Shown one piece after another: positions 22,461-33,923 of a stretch of DNA of 64,000 nucleotides (positions are counted from its first letter, which is position 1; each line of letters begins with the position of its first letter). The notes under the pieces are model-generated. The model had not been told where the DNA came from, searched no databases, and worked only from the letters and a program-made list of their open reading frames with translations. The position numbers and the translations under genes were made by a program. Source of the DNA: Kudoa neothunni. Its lineage: Eukaryota > Cnidaria. The stretch covers positions 10,416,001-10,480,000 of the forward strand of contig OZ199838.1 of the NCBI GenBank assembly GCA_964304625.1. The letters run 5' to 3'.

Positions 22461-25273
22461 AGTGAATCTATTTTCCCATCTATCTTCCCATGAATTTTAC
22501 AGAGTTGGTACAATCCCTTAAGGACTGCCATAAATGTTCCATCTACTACTTAAATGTCCTAGAATTTCAGAAGAACCAATTTTGGGTCTGTAGTTAAGTC
22601 GAATACTCCATTCATTGATGGCGAAGCAGAATCACATAAACAAAGTGGTTTTTCACTGAATGTTTTTATACTTTAATTCACGAATTTTTTTTTCAAAGTT
22701 CACTTGAATGTTTCTCTTCTTATTGCATTATGGATATTTCTAGAAATGGTTTTTTTGATTTAGAGCCTTCACCTCGATTTTACCTCATACAGTACACCCT
22801 TTATAAACAATACCCGTCGAACATAGAATATCTCCTGTCTAGTTTTTAACTTTACCTTTCAAGATTTCAATCTTTTTTCTCTTAATCAATGACAAAGGGG
22901 TTATAAAACCCGTGTTCTGTAATTTTTCCATTTCCATTAATTCGAAGTATACATAAGCGTCCCTTAAAACTTCTTAAATTGCATCTCAACTACTGAATGA
23001 CGCAATTAAGTCGAGTTTATCCATAGAAATGCAAAAAATAAAATATTCCTTCTTCCATATTGAGTTTAAATGGTAATGTAAGATTCCCCTGTTTATTCTA
23101 TAATTCGCGCCATATGCTCTCGCGCGTGTAGTTTTAATAAGTGCTAAGTTTTTATCTTGTCAGTTATATTATAAAATTGAATCCCATAAATTTAGACAAA
23201 AAATAATAATTTTTCTTAAAATTAAAATGTTCGATTATTTTATTCTTGGTAAAGTTTCTTGAAATAACTTCAAGTATTACGCTCTCCGACAACGTTTGTA
23301 TAATCGATCAATTTTTATTATGAACATTGTACAATCATTTTAACTGTCTAAAATAAATTAAAGACATGATATATAATAATCAATGCTTTTTGATACATTT
23401 CAGCAATCTGAGTTTCGTTTTGTAAGATAACATTAAGGGTGGTCTGGGGAAAGTTTGAAGTGCCTTATAATAGCAAATTTCCCAGTTCCTGGGGGATATT
23501 GTAGAAAGATTTGATTATATTACATTTTTCTTAAGCGTCCCGTAATTTTATTTTATCTTGTTTTCCGTTAAACTCAATACATCTATTTCTTAAATAAAAT
23601 GTGCCAAGAAAAATATATAAAATCGGTCAATCTCGTGAGGAACATTATGGGAAATTTTGCATCTTATTATACTAGTTGATTCGAAATTTTGTAATCAATG
23701 TATTATAATAATATTATATATCTATTCGTTAATCAATTATTCAAATTTTAAAGCTTTTAAAGGTGCAATAACAATGAGATCATGTGATTTTGGCATTGGC
23801 TATTTCCTTACCTTACTTTTATTCTGGCCGCGTATAGATCCACTAAATTTCCCAAAATTTAGATAGAACTACTGTTCAATTTATATTCATTATGTATATA
23901 ATGTTTTTAAAAACTGCATAGGCTGATTACTTACTGTTAGGGCTTCCAGATGGTTCTAGTTTAACATACAATACACTGAAAGCTTCTATAACAACCTATC
24001 ATCGGCCTAGATGTTTATAGAACATTCTGGATCCTAAATTCTATATATAAACAGCTTTATAGATATACATATAGTGATATTAATAACAATGGTGTCTTGT
24101 CTTAACACTTACTGTAACCGGTTTCTGGATAATAAACGAGAGCGGCATAAAAATCCTCTGAACATCATGAAACCGATAAAAACCACTAAGTACGCTAGTA
24201 GAACTTTATATGCGGAAAATACAACTCTACTCTAATACTTTTTCCGATGAATTTATCTGAAGTTTTACTACGATTGTATTCTATCATTTATGGACTCATA
24301 TCACAAAATGGAGAAATACTCAGGTTTTGATTCTACCTACCCGTCTAAATATAAACAGAACGTATCACTAGAAACAAAACTTTTATTTTTTAATAGTTTC
24401 ACCATTACAGTCATGTGTAACGCATGTTTAACACAAAATAAAAACTATTTACTCTAGCATAGCCGCTAAACGCCAATTAAATGAGAAATTCTTATGATTT
24501 TAGAATTTCTTAATTTATGGTTTGATAAATTTATTGCTAGCTAAAATAATAACGCACCCCGGCACACGTATTAAGATATTAAACTAATCACATTCGAACT
24601 TGCGTGAAGAGTACCGAAAATAGTATTCGGGATACTTTTTGATAAAAGAACATCTATACTTATTATTCAGTAATGGTAACCATAATCTAATTCATGATGA
24701 ATCATATCTAAAGTCGGAGGAACACTACTCCAACTCTAAAGGACCCCTTTTTATTCTTGTAGGCTCATAAATAGGATAGATCATGCGCTTTATACTTCAA
24801 AATTATTTTTTAATTAAGGAGGTAAATATAGATCTGTTTTATTGTATCTTATATTGACTATTTTCCTGGATTGTAATCTTTCGTAAATATCGTGAGTCAT
24901 CAATTGTACCTTTGATACGTAAACATTGAGTTGCGTGGTTAAACTGTAACAGTAGAAAGTATATAGCCCCTACTGTCCGATATGCCCTATTATTAGTCAT
25001 AAATTTATGCATTTGAGAAGTATCAACCAAAATAATACATATTGTTCTTGACAAAAATCGGTCCTGATTTTAGTTATTGGAGTACGCCATTAGAAACATT
25101 TATCGAATTAGTCGAAACCAATTGCAAATAGGGGATGTGTTTGTGTCTTAATTCAATCGAACATATGCAACTTCGGGGAGAACTTTCGTGCAGTAAAATA
25201 TACACAATCAGAAAATAGCCCACATCTATTCAAAGAGGATTATCTTTTTGATTAGATTGCTAAGTTGCTGGTT
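22461..25273. other. gene-poor stretch with one possible decayed gene
   Basis: No intact gene found. A minus-strand stretch from an ATG at 23022-23024 reads coding-like (MDKLDLIASF ... EVLRDAYVYFELMEMEKLQN ... CSTGIVYKGCTV) but is broken by several stops in the same frame and has no clear introns. This is listed separately. The rest, including open frames at 23657-23866 and 24839-25054, looks like noise. Confidence 0.5.
22750..23024 (-). pseudogene. decayed, apparently intronless coding fragment
   Basis: One frame runs about 90 codons from the ATG at 23022-23024 with helical, charged content (LMEMEKLQNTGFITPLSLIK, then KKIEILKGKV) interrupted by roughly five stop codons but little or no frame change. 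The lack of 40-50 nt introns, universal in the intact genes here, would fit a retrocopy. I do not recognise the parent gene. Confidence 0.3.
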
Positions 25274-26240
25274 ATGAATCAAAATCTCCAGTCAAATATT
25301 TCAGACATTGTCAACATAGATGTTTTGAAATTAGTTGCAGACTTGATGAATCCTAATCAGGGATTCCATGTTATTGACAACTTTTGTCCTCCTGTTGTAG
25401 CTTATTCGGCCTCCAATGAAGCCCAACTCAAATATACCCATGGTCAGATGGATGGTGGACGAATAGCTAAAGTTGACACCGAAAATAACAACACAGTTAA
25501 AAGCGCGGTGGTGTCCAGTCAGGTGCGTGACGATTTGATTACGTGGATTCAAAGCGACATTGCTAACCACCCGTTCTTGAGCTACGTAATGGAATCAATT
25601 GATCTAATCGTTACAAACATCAGCAATAGTGAACAAAATTTTTTGTAAATATAAATTATTTTGTGTGTAAAAACAATAATTTAAATAATAGAAATGGGAT
25701 TAAGCCGATTAATACAATACCAAATGTGATAAAAGGACGTTCAAGAGTAACCTCGATTCGGATCCATTGGTGTTGTCTACTTAATGTATGTGACTCGGCC
25801 TTCTAGGGAATGCTCACCTGTTATCCTCATGGAAGCAATGGGTATCTCTATCACGTTGATAATCCGATAGAAGATGGTCGTTTGCTAACTGCTATATTCT
25901 ATTTGAACAAGGAATGGAAATCAGGGGTATCTTGAATTAGTTATATTTTGTTAGTTTTGATATTTCGGTTGCGTTAGGATGGAGGTGAATTGATTATTTA
26001 CCCTGGGAATAGTAATACTCGGCGTAAAGTGGTGGTTGAGCCTTTTTTGAATCGATTGATTGTATTCTGGTCCGATAATAGAACGCCTCATGAAGTTGCA
26101 CCTTCGATTAAAGACAGGTTTGTTGAAAATGCGCATAATATAGTAATTTTTTATATAGATTTGCTTTAACTTTCTGGTATTTTGATGCTTTTGAACGAAA
26201 TGCATACACTGCCAAGTGCGAAAGCCTGAAAAATTCGTAA
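25274..26240 (+). CDS. EGLN: EGLN/PHD-type 2-oxoglutarate prolyl hydroxylase
   Basis: Five exons (25274-25644, 25692-25746, 25807-25926, 25978-26117, 26159-26240) give 255 aa in one frame. GFHVIDNFC and the helical region to residue 125 match the N-terminal part of the EGLN catalytic core. The double-stranded beta-helix follows: GMLTCYPHGSNGYLYHVDNP with iron ligands H158 and D160, FYLNKEW, FWSDNRTPHEV with the distal ligand H220, and the 2-oxoglutarate Arg R229 in DRFALTFWYF. Family knowledge: EGLN enzymes hydroxylate HIF-alpha prolines and so sense oxygen. There is no MYND zinc finger, so this is a catalytic-domain-only form. The start is the first ATG of the first coding exon; an upstream exon is possible. 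It converges on the GLUT gene with a 261-bp gap. Confidence 0.9.
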
Positions 26241-26501
26241 AATCATCTCAAATATCTGCACAATTTATTTTTTGTTGTAATATTAAAAAATTCTTGTTTA
26301 TATGATTTATTGTTGTGTTAAATTGGACTACTGGCAAATGAGTGTCACATTAGGTTTTTATTCATGTTATGTTTGGTATGAAATTTTGTAATTAGCATAA
26401 ATATTATTCATTCTAATCACCTATTATAAACTAAACGCTTATTATGTATGAATCTATTAAATCAGATCACTGTATGGTTTCCGTTGTTGTCATTAGTTAT
26501 A

Positions 26502-28593
26502 TCAACCGAAATAATATAGATAAGCATTAAAACAACAAAATTTATGAATAAATATAGTTTTTTTCATATGTTCGGCTAAAACATCTTCAGTAGAGGTGTT
26601 AAATGTTTCCACAACAAAGAACCACCCATATAGAATCATCAGAAAGTTGAAACCAGCAAATAACAATAGGATACGGATCCCAACGCTATTGAAGGGCTAA
26701 AAAGGAAGTTAGCATGTTGAAATTTTATTCGAGGTACATACAATAGAAAATGTGATAGTAATACAGATCCAATTGACCCATGAAAAGACACTCTGAACAG
26801 CTAACGTTGCTTTCTCTGGAAACGTTTCTACACTTAATATCCAAGGCAGTGGTCCTAATATAAGGATTAGCGGGTATAAATATTATTTATTTATACCTGC
26901 ACCAAGTTGGAAAGAGAGAATAAAAATAATAAATGCAGAAAGAATAATTTTATAATTATTCTAGAATTAGTTAATACTGTTTTTTTCTAGCGTGGTTGTC
27001 TTACCTCAAAATATTGACTGACGACCACAATAATTAAAAGGCAAACTCCCATCACCCAATGACATACCAACAATAAGGGTTTTCTTTTAATGAACGCAAA
27101 TATATTGGACTACATTACAACTTTATGTCAATTAGATATAGTTTAATCGTTACAGAAATTTTGTTATTTTAGTTGTTTCTAATTACAAGTAGTTCGTTTT
27201 AAGTAGAACAATAAAAAACTACTCATTGGTATGAGGTTATTTAGCTTTCTTTAATAGAATGGAAATTTATATTTGTTAATAAATTAAATCATTTCAAATT
27301 AAGTTTGTTTAAGATGGTCCAATATAAATAGATAGATATGATTACAGCTATTATCGTTCCTATTAGTGAGCATACAGTCAAATAAAACAACATTAGGTCT
27401 GGTTGTTCGAAATTTGCCTGAGAAAGGAGTGTCTGACCAAACGTCACAACGCTTGGTGCTCCAGAAAATTGTTGGCACGTCTTGATTATTATCGTCGTAA
27501 TAATAGCACATCGATATCTTTTATTTTTAAACAATTGCATGATACCAACTTTTTCTGGCGTCGACGATCGTTCATCAAAGTTGTCGACAGACAAAGCGCG
27601 GTAATAGATACCAGCCATTTCGGTTCCATATTCTCTTTCAAGTTCTATAAAGTAATGATCACAATGCACGTATTCATTATGAACTAGAGAATGTTGGATT
27701 CAATGTTGAAGTTTTCCTCTTATCGAAGTACATGTAGAAAGGACTTTCTGGTAGCCAGTAAACAACTCCGAATAATACCACACAACAATTAACCACAATC
27801 AGATAAGAATACTGAAATTCTGTGTATAGTATTCGCTTTGTTAGAATTAATGATATGAAAGATATTCCCAAATTAATGAAACTTGGGTTTAATAGTTTTA
27901 AAATTCTAAGGTGGTTTGAAGGAACCAGTTCTCTCAGCAAAACCGCATTAACCACCAGTATTCCGGCTAAAAAATAGATTACCCTTATTTTCGTTGGGGC
28001 GTTTACTAAGTTAGATTACATGAAGAAATTCCGTCAAATAATCGGCCCATCATCAGCACGATAAAATGTGTATAATAAGCAATAAACTTGACAGTAGCCC
28101 CAACAACCGTTGTAACTATGAAAATATAAGCAGCGGGTTTTCGACCACATCGGTCCATTAGCTTATTTGAGAGGAGAGTTCCAATTAAACCACCTATTGG
28201 ATAGGTAATAGATAGAATGGATAGTTTTGCAGGGAACTCAGAAAAGTCAACTTTTTTACCACCACCCTTCTGCATATAACTCATACGGATCATGAAATGT
28301 TCTTTTATAGCCTAAAATATGACGAAATTTATTCAATATATACAACCTTCCGTAAAAATCTGATCGATATCAATTATATCATTTGTTAAATTCCTGACCT
28401 AACTCTATTATAAATTGTAGGCTACCTTCTCATTAGCCAAGGAGTTCAGCTGAAGACCCACAATGAATGGTCCAAGAAACAAAAAGTAAACAAACCAAGA
28501 ATTAATTGGAGAAGGATATTTAATAGATTTCTCGCTTTCAATGATGCAATTGGAATCAGCCAGCAAATCTAAATAATTTTTAATAATATACAT
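26502..28593 (-). CDS. GLUT/SLC2-type sugar transporter (MFS)
   Basis: Eight exons (28426-28593, 28020-28311, 27685-27966, 27346-27644, 27005-27109, 26897-26960, 26742-26854, 26502-26696) give 505 aa. The order of hallmarks fits GLUT proteins: first membrane helix with FIVGLQLNSLANE, GGLIGTLLSNKLMDRCGRKP (loop 2-3 GR motif), GRLFDGIS, helix 5, PESPFYMYFDKRK after helix 6, CQQFSGAPSV in helix 7, GPLPWILSVETFP in helix 10, and VVETFNTSTEDV as a weak PETKG-like end after helix 12. Family knowledge: GLUTs move hexoses down gradient across the plasma membrane. The QQxSG block supports a hexose carrier. Introns are mostly about 40-55 nt, two larger (108 and 236 nt). Ends in TGA. Confidence 0.9.
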
Positions 28594-29490
28594 TTACCTA
28601 TGACGAACGTTCCAAATTAGTATTGTGACAAAAATTTTCTGGGTTTTTGTCCATTTTCGATTTTATAGGTGGTCTATTGAGATTTGATCACACGCTTATC
28701 TCATTTAAGCGTTATTAGAGTATTAATTCAACGGGTACAATGTATTATTTTTAACCTATTGATAAATATTCATTGAAGAAAGTAAAAACCTCTTCCTCTT
28801 TGTCGTTTGAAGGGTAAAATACAAACATTGTAATACGTCAAGTCAATGAAAAATAATTAAACTTATCACGTAGGTAATAAGTAAACTATGGAATTTATAT
28901 ATAGGAATATAAACAAATACAATATTTAACCTATTTATATTATAAACTAACACACGCTTTCCTAATATCAGATCTAATTTTTTTTTCTTTTTATTAAGCA
29001 TGCATACTATGATATGTTACTATTGCATAATAATGCAACAAGTGTTAAATAGTTAGGATTCCTACATCAATTAGAATCGTCTAAAATATACATAGTATAT
29101 TGCCTGGTAGTTTGTTTTTGTTATTTTAAACCTGAAATTAAATATAAGAATCCATCGAGAAACGGAAAAATACCAACACTTCTATATATTCTTGGTTTAC
29201 TGAAAATATAACGATTAATTACAAAAATTTTTTGGAAACAACAAAATATTTAAAATAATCATATTTTTTTATTTCGGAGTTTCCAAATAAAATATTAAAA
29301 ATCCTATTGATTACCGTTATAAATTGTTTTTCCGCATAATTTTTATATATTCTAAATTATTTTAGGTTGTATGAAATATTTTCCAAATTCCTGGAACGTT
29401 ATAATCTCCAATTATATTAATTTTTTAAATAATAACACAAATACAAAAGAATTAAGTTAATTCTTTTATAAATAAACTTAAGGTGTGGAT
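28594..29490. other. no gene seen
   Basis: AT-rich region upstream of the GLUT gene and before the second hAT copy; likely contains the GLUT promoter. No motif supportable. Confidence 0.5.
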
Positions 29491-30240
29491 CAGCGTTGCA
29501 AACAGTGTCCGATTTTTATTCTTGTCCTTCGAAAGACTGAATAATCGCAAGGCATTGTTTCAAAGATAAGCAGTTATTGCAAATTCGCAACAAATGGAAT
29601 TCAATCGTTGTTGATTTCAATATGAGACATCTTCGAGCAGATAATTTTATACATAGAACAGTGCTTTATTTCAAATTAAAATATCTGAAATAGAAGTTCA
29701 CCAAAAGCAAGTTACAATTATACATTTTAATAATTCGTAAAGCCTACGTAATACAAAAATTGAGGATAAAAATTTTATGCCAAAAATTTACGAAAATAAA
29801 CATATTTTTAAATGTTATGCTCCTATTAAGACCAACATTTTGGATTTGTTGTAATTATTAGCGATAAGTCAGTTTTATCATGATCATGAACCATTTTGGA
29901 ATTATCACGAAGCGTTTTTGGCGTTGGGATTCTGAATGCTTGAATTTAAAAAAAAGATTCTGATGTTGGTGATATCCAATGCTAAGTTATCATTACGAAT
30001 GTTTTTTTATCAATTTTCAAAAAATTCTAATTTCAGTGAATGCCTAAATAAATTAAAATTTAACTAAATATTATCCACCTAACTAATTTTTCTTAATTTG
30101 AATGAATGGCCGCACATAAAAATGAAACCTCATATTGGTATAGTTGTGTTATTAAAAAATCGAACGAAAGACTGTAATACAATAGTTTGAAATTAATGGA
30201 ATTGAAGGGGCTCGGAAACAAACTTTGATCAATTAAATTA

Positions 30241-31750
30241 TAGGGCTTTCCGAGCTTTAACAACACTGTGTCAAGCATTAGCAACATTGTGTCAAGCTTT
30301 AACAACACGGTTTAAGGGTTTGCTGCATTAACTAATAAAAGAAATAATTTGAACTTTTTTAACAAGTCGAGATTAAAAACAAAATTTTTATACACAACGA
30401 TAAACGTGATTCAGCCTAAATGAAATAAACTTTACTACGTTAATACAGCACTAGATGTAACTCAAGATTAATTACAAATTCCACAGTTTTGATGCGCGCG
30501 TAAAATAATAATGTCAAATCAGGAGGATATAATATATAATCTTCTTAAAGATGATAAAATTTATATTTATTCCATAATAATTTCTCTGTTGAGATATCTG
30601 GAAAAATATCGAAGCATCTTTCGATAGTATCCGGAACAATCATCAGGGATGATAATTTTGAACCCATCATCTATCAGGTTTAAAAGATCAGGTTCATCCC
30701 TTGCTAAGCCCCGTATAACATGGTTCTTCCATTTACTGAACACATTTTCGATCGGGTTCAAAAATGGCGAATATGGAGGCAGGTACATCAATATCATTTG
30801 CATAGAGTTCAGCATATCTGTAAGTCCACGATAATGATGAATTCTCGCGTTGTCCAATATGAAGCATGGATTATCTATTTCGATCGAGTGACAAAAATCT
30901 ACTAGCTCAATAAGGTATTCCTTAAAATCTTCTCCATTCATTGGTCGCCGATTAACTTTATAAAATACCATACCGTATTTACTCATAGAGGCTATAACGG
31001 ATATGTTCCTTGTTCTAACGCCGCTAACAGGAACGTAAGCTGATGTACCAGCAAGGGAACGACCTTTTCTAGTTCGTGTAGATACACTAAACCCAACTTC
31101 ATCGATAAAAATGAAATTTTTATCTTCAATCTCAAGAATTTTTGAGTTGAACTTTTGAGCATACACAAGGCGCTGTTCTAAAGTATTCTCACAATTCCTT
31201 CACTCGGGGACAATTGTAACTATTTTTAACGAATAGTGGAATTGTTTCAAGCATCTGTTAATAGTGCTCGCACTTACGCTTACTCCACATTCGTCAATTA
31301 ATTTCAGGAGAAGGGTTTTGAGAGTAATTGTTGCGTCTTCGTCCACCCAATTTCTAATCAACAACTTTTGTTCATTAGTTAGCTTTGTGGAATAATCACC
31401 ACCCCGCTTTAAAGATTTGACCTTTACGTCAATTAGGTAGACTTTTACAATTGAAGCAACGGTGCATCGATGTACACCGATGTTTTCTGCAATTATTGAA
31501 TTGCTATATTTTTTTCACACCGGTTAATAATCATTGACCTTGTGACATTTGAGATTGTCTGTCTCGTTTTTTTGGGGGCTGTAATTTGAGAATCGTTACT
31601 GGTATCTTTTTTATTTCATAAATATTATACCAATCAACTATTTTATACATTATTACCACTCATTTGATATTTTCTGAATTATAAATTTGAATTCTCTACC
31701 AAATTAGATTCCAAATTTAGACACGTGTTTTTAAAGATCGTAAAACCCTA
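30241..31750 (-). mobile_element. IS630/Tc1-type element, family 2, inserted at TA in hAT copy 2
   Basis: The ends are TAGGGCTTTCCGAGCTTTAA and the inverted GATCGTAAAACCCTA, flanked by TA at 30239-30240 and 31751-31752. Removing it leaves AAATTA-TCAACAGTCGCC, which aligns base for base with AAATTA-TTAACAATCGCC in the uninterrupted copy 1 (about 4484-4501). This fixes both borders. The TIR differs from family 1 (1970-3409) beyond the TAGGG tip. Confidence 0.9.
30567..31560 (-). pseudogene. IS630-type transposase with one clear internal stop
   Basis: A helix-turn-helix region (NSIIAENIGVHRCTVASIVK) is followed by RNWVDEDATITLKTLLLK and the catalytic domain. All three acidic residues are visible: FIDEVGFS, FILDNARIHH and FLNPIENVFSKWK. 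The frame runs on from about 31500 to the stop at 30567 except for a TGA at 31200-31202, at a spot where the family 1 copy has Arg, suggesting a CGA-to-TGA transition. The extreme N-terminus may also be shifted near an A-run. As written it is not expressed in full length. Confidence 0.82.
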
Positions 31751-32300
31751 TATCAACAGTCGCCTTTTTGAGCATTTTTTATCGGCATTTAATTGCAATC
31801 ACATTGGAAAATATAACACATCTTTACTTCATCTAGCTCTCTGATTAACGCTTCATCGGAAAGAGCATTTTCTCTTCTGGAATTATCGAAGATATCAGCG
31901 GAAATGGAATGTTGTGCTCTGCATTAGGTGATCTTGTTCGAATGATGACATTTTTCAACGCTTCGTCCAAATGATGTCATCAATTTGAAGTTTCTGATTT
32001 AATTGTAAATTAACGTAATATTTATACATAAAATTAACCATTAATTCTGTTTTAACAAAAAATTCTGATTTGTCCGATTCGGGTTGGCAGCGTTGGTATA
32101 GTTGTTTAAATAATTCTTCATTGGAGAATTGTAACTTCCTTACATACTTAAAATTGACTTACCTCAGATGGATTTCAAGATGACAAAAAACCCTGATTTT
32201 ATTATTTCATACGCGAGAAAAAATATAATTTTTTGAAATTAAACAAGAAAAAATAAATCTAACATAGGAACCAGCAGAAAATAAGTAAATTAACGTTATA

Positions 32301-32690
32301 ATCAGGGATCATAGTTTTCGATTAAAATCGATTTTATTCGTCGAATTTTCAAAAAAGTTTCGACGCTTATTTTCCGGGAATATTCGAAATCTCCCGAATA
32401 ACTTGAAAGGGTATTAACTGGAGAGAAATTAGTGGTTTCCTTGTTGAACGGATCAACACAAAGAAGACAGAAGATGAATTAGCCTGTAAATATTGCAAAG
32501 TGAAATTACGTCAATAGCGACATAGAATTTACAATAAAATAAAATCAACGAAAAAATTTCGTTATAAAGTGTTTCAAGACACTTCTTTTCCAATTATTTG
32601 TTTATAGACGGAAAAAATGGCGAGGTTAAAAAAATGGTTTTTTATTATACTCAACGATTTTACTTTGTCGATATTTTATAATAAATTTTT
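32301..32690 (+). mobile_element. hAT remnant with BED zinc-finger trace
   Basis: A CAGGG-type start near 32304 is followed by a short frame INTKKTEDELACKYCKVKL, with a CxxC like the first half of a BED finger of hAT transposases, then stops. A related untranslated stretch (GATTAAAATCGA ... TTCGTCGA) recurs near 62620. The other end was not found. Confidence 0.4.
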
Positions 32691-33923
32691 GTTGTGGGAT
32701 CTTGTTGCAAATTTTTTAATTTAAATGGTATATGCTGTGCGCGTGCGCACAGGTATAAAACAAAATATCCGTCGATACCTAGTTGTAATTCACCAAAATT
32801 AATTGGGATTTATTCTTAAATAGATAAAAATTAATTGAACAATTTGAACTATTTTGGAGAAAATATTCAAAATAGAGCCCTTTGGTCTCAATTTTTTCCG
32901 TTGTTCACCTTACATTTAAATGAACTTTTGGCACTTTTTAGGTTAGCCCGTTATGGATCATATCTTCATAATCGTGGTTTTGTTCGAAATTTTCTACATT
33001 TATTTTTGATAATTTTTAACGCATAAAAATAGGGTTTTATTGCAATAAATATAATTAAGGCTGAGAAATTTCAATAATTAATAAATGCCGAAAATAGGAC
33101 AATGATTCGTAACGGATTAGCTCATTTATGTTATCGCTCGCAGGTAAGTTAAATTATTTAAGTTTAGAAGTATTTAACAAGAAAAATAAATTTTAATGGA
33201 TTAAAACTAATAATACACCAAAAATAAAAGAAACGTAACAATAAAAAATAAAAATGTTTATTGATGAATAATTACAATTTTAAAGTTCATCCAAAAATAG
33301 ATAATCAATTTTTTAAATTGATGCCAAATGATACACAAATCAATAAAACTATAGTTTCGATATTTTCATTCTTAAATCGATTATGATCGATTCGATTTAA
33401 TTCAAGAGATTCCTTTAACTTATAATATTAAGGTGAAGAAAATTAAATACCACGTAGGAATCTTTAAAATTCGATCCAGTAAACGTGTCAATCTGTTTAA
33501 TAGTTATAATATTAAAATTATTCTTAGTGGAGAATTACTTTTGAACTAATTAGAATCCCCAGTATAAGTTTTTACTTCTAAGATGATATTGTAGTAAACC
33601 TAATACTTGTTGATCTAAATGATTTTTAATTCTAACTTTTAATAATTATTAACACAAATTCAGGCTTTATTCGTAATTTTATTGAACTGACAGAAATTTA
33701 TTCAATAAAAACAATCCTTGCGCCTTTCGACTCCAATGATTTCGAATGTAAAAATTGTGTAAAATGTATAGAATACCTATACATTTCCATTCTGAGAATA
33801 AGCATAGAAACGTACTAAATCTAATAATTTAAAGAAATCTCATGAAAATTAAATCTATAACAGTTGTTTTCTGAAAGAATATTTTCATATTAATTCAACT
33901 TTTGTAGGATGGATCTTTAGTTC
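32691..33923. other. no gene seen
   Basis: AT-rich; no supportable frame or structure. Confidence 0.5.

Larger units (their letters stand above)
29491..32095. mobile_element. hAT-type non-autonomous element, copy 2 (interrupted)
   Basis: The ends CAGCGTTGCAAAC and GGTTGGCAGCGTTG match copy 1 at 3844-4835, as does the interior on both sides of a 1.5-kb insert (30241-31750). Flanking octamers GTGTGGAT and GTATAGTT agree at 5 of 8 bases, fitting an old target duplication. Without the insert it is about 1.1 kb, near the 992 bp of copy 1. Confidence 0.75.
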
